This document shows, piece after piece, positions 54,727 through 64,000 of a stretch of 64,000 bases of DNA. This stretch comes from Megamerina dolium (taxonomy: Eukaryota > Arthropoda > Insecta > Diptera > Megamerinidae): positions 80,007,128-80,071,127 of the forward strand of contig OY978525.1 in assembly GCA_963854835.1 (NCBI GenBank). Reading direction: 5' to 3'. The notes below the pieces were generated by a model that was not told the origin of the DNA, ran no database searches, and saw only the letters and a list, made by a program, of their open reading frames with translations. The stretch's first letter is position 1; each line of letters begins with the position of its first letter. Position numbers and translations under genes: made by a program.

Positions 54727-54732
54727 TAAAAA

Positions 54733-55195
54733 AATGCCTTGAATTAATAATGACAATCTCAAAATAAGTTTTGTTTCTCCTGTTCATTGTGCTTTTATCA
54801 TTTCACTTCACCATCCACATGCATGCAATGTGTGCGAAGGAGTCAGCATATTTTGAAATTTCGAGACATATTGATGGTATTAGGAAAAATTGCATATAAG
54901 CTGCCAGTTTACTGCAGGCAGACTGAGTTGTGAGTTATAAATTAATAGTAATCAGTGACTAGTGAAAACTGCGATCCTTACAGGGACTTCCAGTATTAGT
55001 GCGTAAAGTTGAATAAAATTGTATTACAAGTTTACAATAGTAGTGACTAGAACAAAAATGGGCTCAAATAAAATAACTGGATTTATAACTCTGAGAGGGG
55101 CTTCACTAAACTTTAAAATTCCTATACATCTTTCGTGCTATGAAAAAACCTGCTTAATGGTGGCATTGTTTTTTTTACTGATATGAACAACTTGC
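54733..55195. other. No gene seen
   Basis: No recognisable coding signal, repeat or boundary. Confidence 0.45.
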
Positions 55196-56560
55196 CTCCA
55201 TGTCTCCATCGCTGGCCGATTTCTTTGGAACTTAAATTATTGGAGAATTCCATGGGGAAGAACTGAGAACGATTATTTCATCTTCCAACATTTTGTTTAC
55301 ATGCCTATAAATTTCTTCTTTATGCGCTTCTGGTAACCTGTACTGTTTTTCATTGGTCGACCCTGTTGTATAAGACAATCTATCGCTTTCTAAATAAAAT
55401 AGAATGACCTTAATATGTTTTCTATGGATCTATTTTCCATCATGATTAAGTTTGGGTCTAGCTTAACTGTTTCTAATATTTTGGTAATCATTTCAAAGTT
55501 ATCAGTTTCCTTAATGTTACCTATATTGTAAGCTATGTCATGTTCCAAATGATCAAATATAATTTTATTTATTTTTAACTCATTATTTATAATATGCGAA
55601 TCTGTATTAGTGTTAAGCATTGGAGCATAAACTGTGATGTCCGTCACACTGCCCAATTTCTCACGCAATTATATTCAATGAGATACTTTATGTTTCTTTA
55701 CTATAACTGTTTGTATTTACTTAAATAGGGACTACATTCAAAGTGGAGTACATGGAGTACTCTATTAGCCGAGAACCGAACGTTTTCATAAATTGTATCT
55801 TCCTATAATACCGTCTGCAGTTACCCCACTCTTTTCAGTTATTAAATATAATTCCAAATTCGAATCTCTAGTTCTCTCATGTTGGACTGCTACTATTATT
55901 ATATTTATTTCACTGGTACTTAATATTGTCAGTAAACAACGTACAAGATAGATTGAACCCATGACTGTATTTTTTGTTTTGGTAGTTTTGGTGTATTGAA
56001 ACTTACATTGCCTCCCATATTAATCTGATTGAACCGTTTCCGTCTTTCGAGCAGAATATTCTCGCGTACTCCTCCAGCTCCCTTAGTAACGCTTGGTCTC
56101 CAATTCTCCCGTATGCGCTCTTAATACACTGCGCCGCTGTGGATTTTAAAGCAGCTAACCTCCCTGCAAAAACACGTATATCTTCCTTGGGTAATTGCCG
56201 TGCGAAATGTGTTTGGTGCCTATGCGGCTCCAGGTGGACTGTCTTCAAATATGTATTTCGCAGCAATGTATACAAATCCTCTAAATTAGCGAACTTTTTA
56301 TTTATGCACCAAGTTATAAGCATCACCATATAGTCGCTGTTTTACACAGGCTACGAATTCTTCTAACTAATCGGGTTTCATAGCTTTTCTCGCTAATTCG
56401 CACCCAGAAATGAACTGATGTACTTCAGGTCTCAAGTCCTTAGACTCCGCACTAGTGGATATTGGTACTAGTTTACTGACGGTTTATGCTATTCCGTCAA
56501 TACGCATTTTCGGTTTTGGTTCCGATTGTATTTCTGGTTGAGTTTCTAATTGTATTCTTC
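55196..56560 (-). pseudogene. Ty3/Gypsy gag and pol N-terminus, decayed
   Basis: Minus strand: gag at 56560-56003, with NLEDLYTLLRNTYLK and RQLPKEDIRVFAGRLAALKS, broken by a frame shift near 56330. A poorly conserved stretch follows (56000-55690). Then a pre-RT pol part is open at 55668-55390 (LEHDIAYNIGNIKETDNFEM). Then the RT start in broken frames (55380-55250), matching 62349-62150. The protease DTG motif was not found. Confidence 0.75.
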
Positions 56561-57290
56561 TTACTGGTGCACGGATCACTGTACCAGTATATTGCAGATA
56601 TTATGTAGGAATTTTTGTCAGTGAGAAGAATCGCAGAAATCACCATGATTTCGATCTGGCTAATTAAATTAAATTAGCACCATGCGGTGCTGGCTTAAAC
56701 AGTTGACATTCCAGCGTCATATCTTGAGAAGATTCAATTCATTTATGGTCTGGATAATAATGTTCGTAGTAACATTGATTAATTGTTCATTATTTCTTGC
56801 ATCATTGTTTGCATTGAATTCATGAATTAATTTATATTCTGGGTTAGTATTGGAAACATATTTTCAAGGGGACTTGGCTGCTGGGTGGGTAAGTAGAGGT
56901 TCAGCTCATTACTTACTTTGGTGTTGGTGTGGATTTTGTTTTAAAACGCTAGGTATGAATTGGTTTAATCCTTGTAGTGATGGCAGAGAAATATTGCTTT
57001 ACACAAAAAGTTTGTCGCTGACTTGGGTTGGTAATCTGAGTTTGGTCATCTAATTTCAGAGGATGTTTAGTAGTGGATAAGTTTTGCTCTAAGGTTTTGT
57101 ATAAGGGAAACCTCTATAATTACCGGTGTGACTACTTCCATTGTTGTTACATTTTTTTTTATGCTAGCATCATCTTTAGTCTTGGTGCATATGTTTGATT
57201 TATAAAGATCTGCAAAAATTACACAAAAGGCTTGTATAGTTAAGGTAAGGTATTACTTGTTGTAATAAGATTTAGTACATCCGTATGCCC
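56561..57290. other. No gene seen; may include Gypsy leader
   Basis: It lies upstream of the gag remnant on the minus strand. No LTR copy is found in the window. The plus-strand frame at 56850-57053 has no motif. Confidence 0.4.
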
Positions 57291-57619
57291 AGTATTATTA
57301 TATTAACGGACCCTTATGTACTGCGACCAGACTTGATCTATTGTGCAGTCTTTGTGTAACCCTAAATTTTTAGGCTTTTAATAAATTTCAGCAGTGTGTT
57401 GGGTTCGCTATTCCACAATTTATATGGAGGCACTGTACTATCACCAAAGTGGCTTCACCTTTGTCTGCCAAGAGCTTGACATTCACAGATAATGTTCTCC
57501 GAGCTTTCTATGTCTAAGTTGCAAAATCGGTAAAAACCCATTGGGATTAATCGTCTGAATTTGGGACCATAAATACCCACCCCAGTTCCACCACCTTCAA
57601 GCTTCGACCCGTCCGTGTA

Positions 57620-59068
57620 CTAGACTTGTGAGCCATGCTTGAAGGTGATTGAATCTTTCCTCCATGCTTCTCTTTCGCTTATTATCATTTCAAAGTGCCG
57701 GAAGTATGATATTTTTGAGGCCAGTGTGTCCTCGTTAAACAAAATGGGGCTATTGGCAAAGTTTTCTAAAACTTTTAATCGCCCGGTTAGATCTCCACTT
57801 TTGTATCTGGAGATACCTTGCAGCCTTAAGGCTGAGAGGCAGGCTTCCCTTTCAATTTGAATAGGAAGTGGAGGGATGTGTAGAAGTACTCCCATAGCGT
57901 CGGTGGGACAAGTTTTCATTGCCCCCGTGACGCAACACAAGTGAGAAGAAGCAGCTTATTAAGATCTGTTGCTGCCTTTCTTTACTTACTTTTGGCCACC
58001 ATGCGAGACTTGCATAAGTAACAATCGGTTTTATGACCGTAGTGAAAGAACAGCATGTCATTTTGGATTTGAACCCCATGTTTTTCCCTAAAGCCTTGAA
58101 CAGATAAAGAATGCCCTGGCAGCTTTGGTTGTGACGATAAAATGCGAGTGGTTTATGCGAGTTCCAGTTCGCTTCATTGAAGAATTGTAAAGTAGTACCA
58201 TTTGATGTTGGACCTAATAATTAATATGCCTTTTTCTTGTGAATGGCACTAGTGCAGTTTTCAGTGGATTGATGGTCCCTTTTCTTTGCACCAATAGCTA
58301 ATAAATGTTAGGGCGTGTTTCATGCGTTGCGTTAAGGTCTGTTCATGCCAGCCTATATATATATATATACTACTAGGTTATCTTCGTTGCCTTGAGTAGT
58401 AAGTCCTAAATTGTTTAGTTTGAGCAGGAGTTCATCTATAACTAAAGTCCAACGAAGAGGAGAGATTGCGCCCCATTGGGGGCACCCTTATGTGTGTATG
58501 ATAGACTTTAGTGGTAATTGTTCTAGATTTTAGCATGGATAAGATCCATCTAATTATAAGTTGCGATACTTCGTTTAGACAGAGGGCGTTAATGGCCTCA
58601 TATGAAGTGTTGTCAAAAGCTCCGGAGATATCAATGAATGCACACAGAGATTTTCAACAACCAGCGGAACTTTGTGAATTGCTATCTCAGTGCATTTGCC
58701 TCATTGGTAAGCAAATTAGAGTTTGTGTAAAGGGAATTTAACAAGGATATTTTCCCTAATGTGCTGATCCAATATCTTTTCCATTGTTTTAAGGAAAAAT
58801 GAGCTGAGACTAATAGGTCTGTAGGATTTATGCAATTGTTAGGGTTTTGCCCTGCCTTTGCAATAAACACCCCCTTGACCTCCGCCCATCTTTTAGGTAT
58901 ATGGCCTAAGACTATACTAGCTCTGTATAGTTGGGTCAGTGAAGGGACTATGTAACTAGCTCCTCGCTGTAGTAAACAAGGGTAGACCCCATCCGGATCT
59001 GGAGATTTGTATATGCTAAAGGATGAAATAGCCCATTGTACCCGTTTATTATGGAACATTCTGTACAC
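57620..59068 (-). pseudogene. LOA LINE-D reverse transcriptase and post-RT region
   Basis: RT blocks: FSIYKSPDPDGVYPCLLQRG (start), LGHIPKRWAEVKGVFIAKAG, then broken. Later the post-RT sequence IVTYASLAWWPKVSKERQQ is open at 58079-57852 and SALRLQGISRYKSGD at 57940-57620. The palm region with the catalytic box is not readable in one frame. Confidence 0.8.
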
Positions 59069-59614
59069 TAGTTTTCTGCCTTCAGTTTTGGTGGTGATAA
59101 CTGTATCAACTAGTGTTGAATGTTCAGAGAATAGAGAATTACCCAGGAAGTGAGTATCCAGTAATATTTACTGGTCTCACCCGGGCTTTTCGTGTACATT
59201 CCATCTGACTTTTTCAGGATACATATGCCGTTTGAGTGATCTTTTTAAGGATTTTTGTAGACGGACGTCTTGGGGAAGAGTCTCAATCTAGTCACAATGT
59301 TCCTTCCACGTATCTCTCTAAGATCTCCTCAATTCATTGTTAAATGTAATTAAAGCAGCCCTATATGACACCCAGCCCCCTGTTACTTTTGCTTTATTGA
59401 ATAGTCTTGTAGCCTCTTTTCTTAGTCCCATAATTGTTTTGTTTCACCAAAAAGGACAACCCTCATGGAAGGCCCTCGTGGTGTTTGAGAGAAGCTCATT
59501 TGCTTTCTGCTCAAGCTCAGATTTCAGTGCAATTTGAAACCCTGAGTGGTTAACGTTATTCCAGTTGGTTCATCACCCCTATTTAAAATGTAAATGCTAT
59601 GTCTAAAAAGAAAC

Positions 59615-60060
59615 TCAAGTAGGTACTAACCTTTTTGGTTGTAATCTGTACGGGTAGTTTGATTCGCAACAGAGAATCCAAAGAAGATGCCTCTGTTGGC
59701 AGTATACCGGTAGGGCTATTACTTTCCTAGTTGGAATAGTGTCTGCATCTCCAGGTAAATATGCCGTTGCGATAATCATCTGCTGCGCGCCCCTGCTGGT
59801 TGGTACCTCTGAGCAGATCGCCACAAGGACGTCAGTGATGAAGTGTGAGATAGGGAGAAAATTAAGCTTTTTATTAACTAACATCGCCGCTCTGGGACCA
59901 GTAGCATTAATTAGCTTACCATTTGTGTTTTGGAGTCCCTTAATAGTTTCTTGGATTACCCATAGTTCTTGAATGAACGCGACATCCAAAGTTCGTTGTT
60001 AAATCTCCTTGCCAATACATCCAAGACTACCTTGGCATGGTGGAGGTTTATTTGGAGACA
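59615..60060 (-). pseudogene. LOA LINE-D endonuclease fragment
   Basis: VAFIQELWVIQETIKGLQNT carries the catalytic Glu motif (family form QEPW). GPRAAMLVNKKLNFLPISHF and MIIATAYLPGDADTIP follow. The frame is open 59989-59615. The last motifs, GDAN and SDH, are lost or out of frame. Confidence 0.8.
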
Positions 60061-60488
60061 TTCCAGTTGTCTCCGTTTTGCAGGTGCTGGCTTTGCAGGA
60101 CATTATCTTCACCTTCTTTGGACAATCGCTGTTCTTTTCTTGTTGTTTCCCGATGTTGCAGACTTAGTTCTCTGCAGTAGCTCTAATATTCCCACATTAT
60201 CTGAGCACTAAGGTAGCTCTTCCGATGCAGTACTTTTCGAACTCAGGTAGCTCGGTTGTAGCTATTGATTTGGAGCACTGTGGTAGCTCCGATTGTTGCT
60301 GAGTGTTGTTCGCCGCTACCGCTGAGAATGAGGTACTAAATGTAGCCTCCTTTGTGTTTCCGTCAGGGCACTTGTTCTTGGAACGCAGTTAGACATTGCT
60401 GAAGCCATAGTTCAGCCAGTAATGCTTATGTCTAATGACTTCGGCAGATATTATGTCAACACCGAAAGTAATTTCCGCTATTGGCCAT

Positions 60489-61061
60489 TTACAGATTTTG
60501 TTGAGCATCCTCCACTCCTTGACGCGCAGACCATCGTTCTGACCGTCCAGGAGGCTCAATTCGCTGTACGAAGAAGGGCTTTGCAGCACCAGAAGTCTTC
60601 TTTATAATTTCATCCAAGATGAAATTTTGTATGGACTTAAGCTGGTCTGTAGTACATATTATTTTGGGAGAGTCGGGTGGGATGATGCCTACCTTAACAA
60701 TGGCCACTGAGTCCTTGTAAGACATCTTGGCTCTGTTTACTTCCACCTCCGGAATGAGTACTGACGCCCTTTCTCCTTTAGTTTCCGTATCTACAGCAGT
60801 CTTTCTGTCAGCCATTTTGGCCACAAAGCAAGGCTTTTTAGAGCTTTGCTTCGGGGTGATACTGCTTGACCTTTGTCTTTTCGGAGCAGGCTGTCGAGCA
60901 AGTATACTCTCTTCATCGATACTCTGCCCTCTCCGTAGCAGAAATTTGAATCGTTTTTTGGCGGCACCACTTAGCCAAACTCTTTGCTTCATTGGAGCAT
61001 TGGAGCTACATACTGGAAAGTTCAGTCCAGTATATTTATGGGATTCATCTATTGTGTTCAC
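60489..61061 (-). pseudogene. LOA LINE-D ORF1 (partial)
   Basis: A 190-codon open piece, Lys/Arg/Ser-rich in the first half (LSGAAKKRFKFLLRRGQ and RQPAPKRQRSSS), then a region SYKDSVAIVKVGIIPPDSPK that probably begins an RNA-binding domain. No zinc knuckles are found. The frame breaks near 60489. ORF1 of LINEs binds the element RNA. Confidence 0.65.
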
Positions 61062-61149
61062 CCTTTGTTAATGGTTTTGTTTCAGGTTGAAAGTCAATGC
61101 GATTGAATACCCCTCTTACTAAAGGGCGAGTTTGATTTCATTCATATCA

Positions 61150-62385
61150 ACATTGCGTTCAACGTGTTTGAGTACAACGGTTTAATCCTTAGTTAAATCA
61201 TAGGCATAATCATTCTTTACAATAACGATTTCTCTATAGATTTGCACTATCTTTTCTTCAATATGGCTCGTAATATGCCAGCTTCACAAATAACGAATGC
61301 ATACTGTCTTCTGATCCTGAAATAAGTTTCCAGTGCACCCTGATGTGCTCCTAAAAGTGTATCGTGGAAATTGCAAAGTATCGCCATTATGTCCTTTTCA
61401 TCATTGAGTAGCTCCGCATTCTCGTTTTACTTATTTTCAGTTTCCTTGTCCAGATCTTGTTTGTCGTCGCAATTTACATGAGGTTCTATATTCTCGTCCT
61501 CAGCATTTTTCTTTCCCATAGAACGAGTATTAACCATACCTGCTTTAGGTTCTGCCTGTAGTACTTTTCTGAGTGCATCTTCATTTAAGTTCTTTATGCC
61601 TGGTTTATAAATTATCTCAAAATCAAATTAGGATAGTTTATGCCTGAAACATGCCAAGCGTGATGTCTGGTCTTTAGGTTTGCAATTCCGCGTAGTGACT
61701 GGTGGTCAGTATAGATTTTGAACGGTCTACCGAGTAGATAAGCTCGATAAGTTTTTACAGCTCATACGATAGGAAGCAATTCCTTTTCAATGGTGGAATG
61801 CCTTTTCTCAGTATCACTGCTTGCTTGCAAAGGCTATTGGTTTATCTTTCCCAATTTCACCTTGGGATGGAATTGTTGGCATCTGTTGGCTGGCATCTGT
61901 TTTTAGAGCAAAAGGTTTGGTAAAATCTAGGTAAGCTAGAATTGGCGGAGAGTAAATTACTTATTTTAAATCTTCAAAAACTTTATAGCATTTTTCGGTC
62001 CATTCAACTCTTGCATCTTTTCTGAGTAGTTTGTTAATTGGCAAATTGATCTAATATTTCATCGATGCGGGGAATGGGAAAGACTGGTTTGATGGTGGCA
62101 TAATTTGAAATCTATTACTACTAGCCCACATTTCCTTCTATCACCTTCTTCCGCTTTCTTGGGCACCAAAATGATCCGAGACTTCCAGGGAGAAGAGCTT
62201 GGGATAATTATCTCATTTTCCAACATTTTGTTTCCATGCCTATTAATTTCTTCTTTATGCACTTCTAGTAGCCTGTACTGTCTTTGATTGATTGGCGCCT
62301 GGTGTATTTTTATTGGCATTGTATGCTTTATACCTGTTGTATAAAACAATCAATCGCCTTCTAAATAAAATAAATCGTGGAATGG
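61150..62385 (-). pseudogene. Ty3/Gypsy RT, RNase H and integrase start, decayed
   Basis: RT start open at 62349-62059: IHQAPINQRQYRLLEVHKEE, IIPSSSPWKSRIILVPKK. A deletion then removes the RT centre. Next come the RT end and RNase H pieces (KTDASQQMPTIPSQGEIG, DHQSLRGIANL-like) at 62040-61640, and an integrase start with HQGALETYFRIRRQYAF near 61320. It is the same family as the plus-strand copy at 45356-46680. Confidence 0.8.
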
Positions 62386-62429
62386 CCTAAATATGTATTC
62401 TATGTATCTCTTTGCCTCAGTGTTTATAT

Positions 62430-64000
62430 ATATTTTAGGGTTTAGCCGAATCAGACCACTTGTATGGGTCCCTTTTCGTCCCTCAAATCGTGTGTTAATT
62501 ATTTGTTCGGTTGCAGAATTCTTCTACTTCTTTCCTCATAATAACATCACGCGTTATTTCAAGCATGTTTTTGTAGGGTATGTTCTACATTTCGAGTTCA
62601 TCAATAAATTAGCGACCCAGTGTGGACATACTCCTGCTTGCCAATGCAGGACACTGGCACACTATATGCGCCGCTGTCTCTGCCTCTTCCATGCATAATC
62701 TGCATATGCCAGCATCCTCCCCTTAAACAAGACCCATCTTGCTGAGGTGGTATCTGAAATTGTCATACCCAGTTACTAATGCGGTCAACCAGCTTAAAGT
62801 TAACCATCCTAGACTGAGAGCCCTTCCCGATTCACAACCCTTTGATAGCCTCAACGAAGCCTTTGCCTGTCTACAAGTGGATAAGTTCTCCCATCTCGTG
62901 AAATGGAGTTTCTTTATCCACTCTTCGACCTTTGCCTTCACCATCCCATTACTTAGAACAACTACTGGTTCCGGTCCATAATACTCAACTTCAGATCCTT
63001 GTCTAGCCAAGGCGTCTGCAGCTTCATTCTGTTCTATACCAATGTGTCCCTTCACCCACATAAGAGTAATCGCATTACTACGAGCACATCCGTTATGTTT
63101 AGCGCCAACTTAGAAGATAGCGTTGGTTGTTGCAATCGCCTGACCAGCGCCTGGTTATAGAGTGCTAGCAAGATTTTCTTACCTTGCACCTTTCCATCCA
63201 GTAGATGGTCTAGCGTTAAACCAAGCATTTCTGTTTGAAAGACCGATTTAGAGTGCATGGCAGTCCCAACTCTTTAGAGAAGATTCCATCATCCGCCCTG
63301 CCATCCATTAATAAACCATCTGTGAAAATACTGATGTCATTTTCCTCACATACATCATGTGTGAGGCCGTCTTCAATGAGTGTTCTGTGTGACTTTCCAG
63401 TCATCTTCAGCCTACCCATTCCTTCCATTGGCATTTGCGCCTCCTTTACACTGCTATATAACAGTGACAGGATGCCCCTGTGCCCTATATCCGTGCCGAA
63501 TCCATACCAATTATTGGTTGTCTTCAGACGTAGTGCTGTTAATTCCGCTGACTTCATAATATGCAAGTCCAACGACAGCAGCCCCACAAAGACTTCCAAT
63601 GCTTCTATTGGGGTCGTCCGGTTAGCTCCGGTAATCCCAATATAAGCCATTCTTTGCACCTCTTTTGGGTCTTTTGGGTGACCTTAGTCCACTAGACCAC
63701 AGCAGCATACGTTATTAAAGGCCTTACCATCGTTGTGTAGATCTAGTGCTCTGGAAGTAATTCCCCACATGAGACCGAACACTCTCTTACACTGATGCAA
63801 TACCCGCTTGCTTTCTGGATCTTGTCATCGACGTGACTATTCCAAGTCAGCTTGTTATCCAGGATGACGCCTAGATACTTTACTTCCTCGGAGTCGTTGA
63901 TGTTCGATCCAAAAAGCCTAAGACGATCTATTGTTAGTCCAGTCCTATTTTCAGTAAAGAGTACTGTTTCCGACTTAATAGCATTTATAGAGAGACCTTG
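62430..64000 (-). mobile_element. LOA-clade LINE (family E), 3' part, cut by the window edge
   Basis: Minus strand: RT end with NDSEEVKYLGVILDNKLTWN (63905-63840), post-RT RPLITYAAVVWSSGL (about 63725-63680), open region 63659-63216 with GITGANRTTPIEALEVFVGL, RNase H (FTDGLLMDGR at 63335, WVKGHIGIEQNEAADALARQ at 63060-63000) and Cys/His end CRLCMEEAETAAHIVCQC (62700-62645). The RNase H is close to complete but split over two frames near 63240 and 63055. The element continues beyond 64000. Confidence 0.85.

Larger units (their letters stand above)
57300..61075 (-). mobile_element. LOA-clade LINE (family D), ORF1 and ORF2, decayed
   Basis: Minus-strand order: ORF1 (61061-60489), endonuclease (about 60060-59615), reverse transcriptase (59068-58682 and downstream), post-RT region (58079-57620), RNase H start YTDGSKLEGGGTGVGIYG (57605-57560) and Cys/His end FCNLDIESSENIICEC (57525-57475). 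The middle of RNase H is deleted. It is the only LINE here with a recognisable ORF1. Many frame breaks. Confidence 0.85.

Overview
The window looks like a repeat-dense, probably heterochromatic block of an insect genome. A dipteran, possibly a tephritid fruit fly, fits best. The support is the family mix: LOA/I-type, Jockey and RTE LINEs, a CsRn1-clade Ty3/Gypsy element with a tRNA-Trp primer site, an env-bearing errantivirus with a tRNA-Ser primer site, BEL/Pao elements, long-TIR Tc1 elements and other Tc1/mariner relatives. The species is inference. I find no host gene, rRNA or functional tRNA. Almost every coding stretch is a transposon pseudogene.

Layout. 1-1240 is the 3' part of a LINE (family A). 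1241-5882 is an imperfect inverted structure of two nested Tc1/mariner-type elements, broken by RTE pieces. 6158-8537 and 24813-26613 are the arms of a second, larger inverted duplication carrying LINE-A, a tRNA-derived SINE and an LTR. Between those arms lie a Jockey fragment, an AT repeat, a CsRn1-like Gypsy element (9567-20793) with a complete-length errantivirus inserted in its pol gene (12225-19060), a second Jockey fragment, and a deleted Tc1 element with ~240-bp TIRs (22340-23476). 26614-32650 holds a LOA/I LINE and a rearranged BEL/Pao element. 32729-35490 holds a SINE copy, a coding remnant of unknown origin, a deleted mariner-like element and a DUF4780-like remnant. 35500-44860 holds RTE copies in both orientations and a LOA LINE. 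45360-52370 holds a Gypsy pol fragment and a Jockey copy split by a gag-only BEL/Pao element with both LTRs. 53341-64000 holds two more SINE copies, Gypsy gag/pol debris and two LOA-clade LINEs, the last cut by the window edge.

The most interesting items are: a SINE family (~365 bp) with pol III A and B boxes and perfect target-site duplications at three copies; the two large inverted duplications, whose insertion scars order the events; the errantivirus, whose env reading frame is open while pol is broken; and the gag-only BEL/Pao element. The density of nested TE fragments in both orientations resembles known piRNA clusters. That is only a hypothesis until small-RNA data are mapped.
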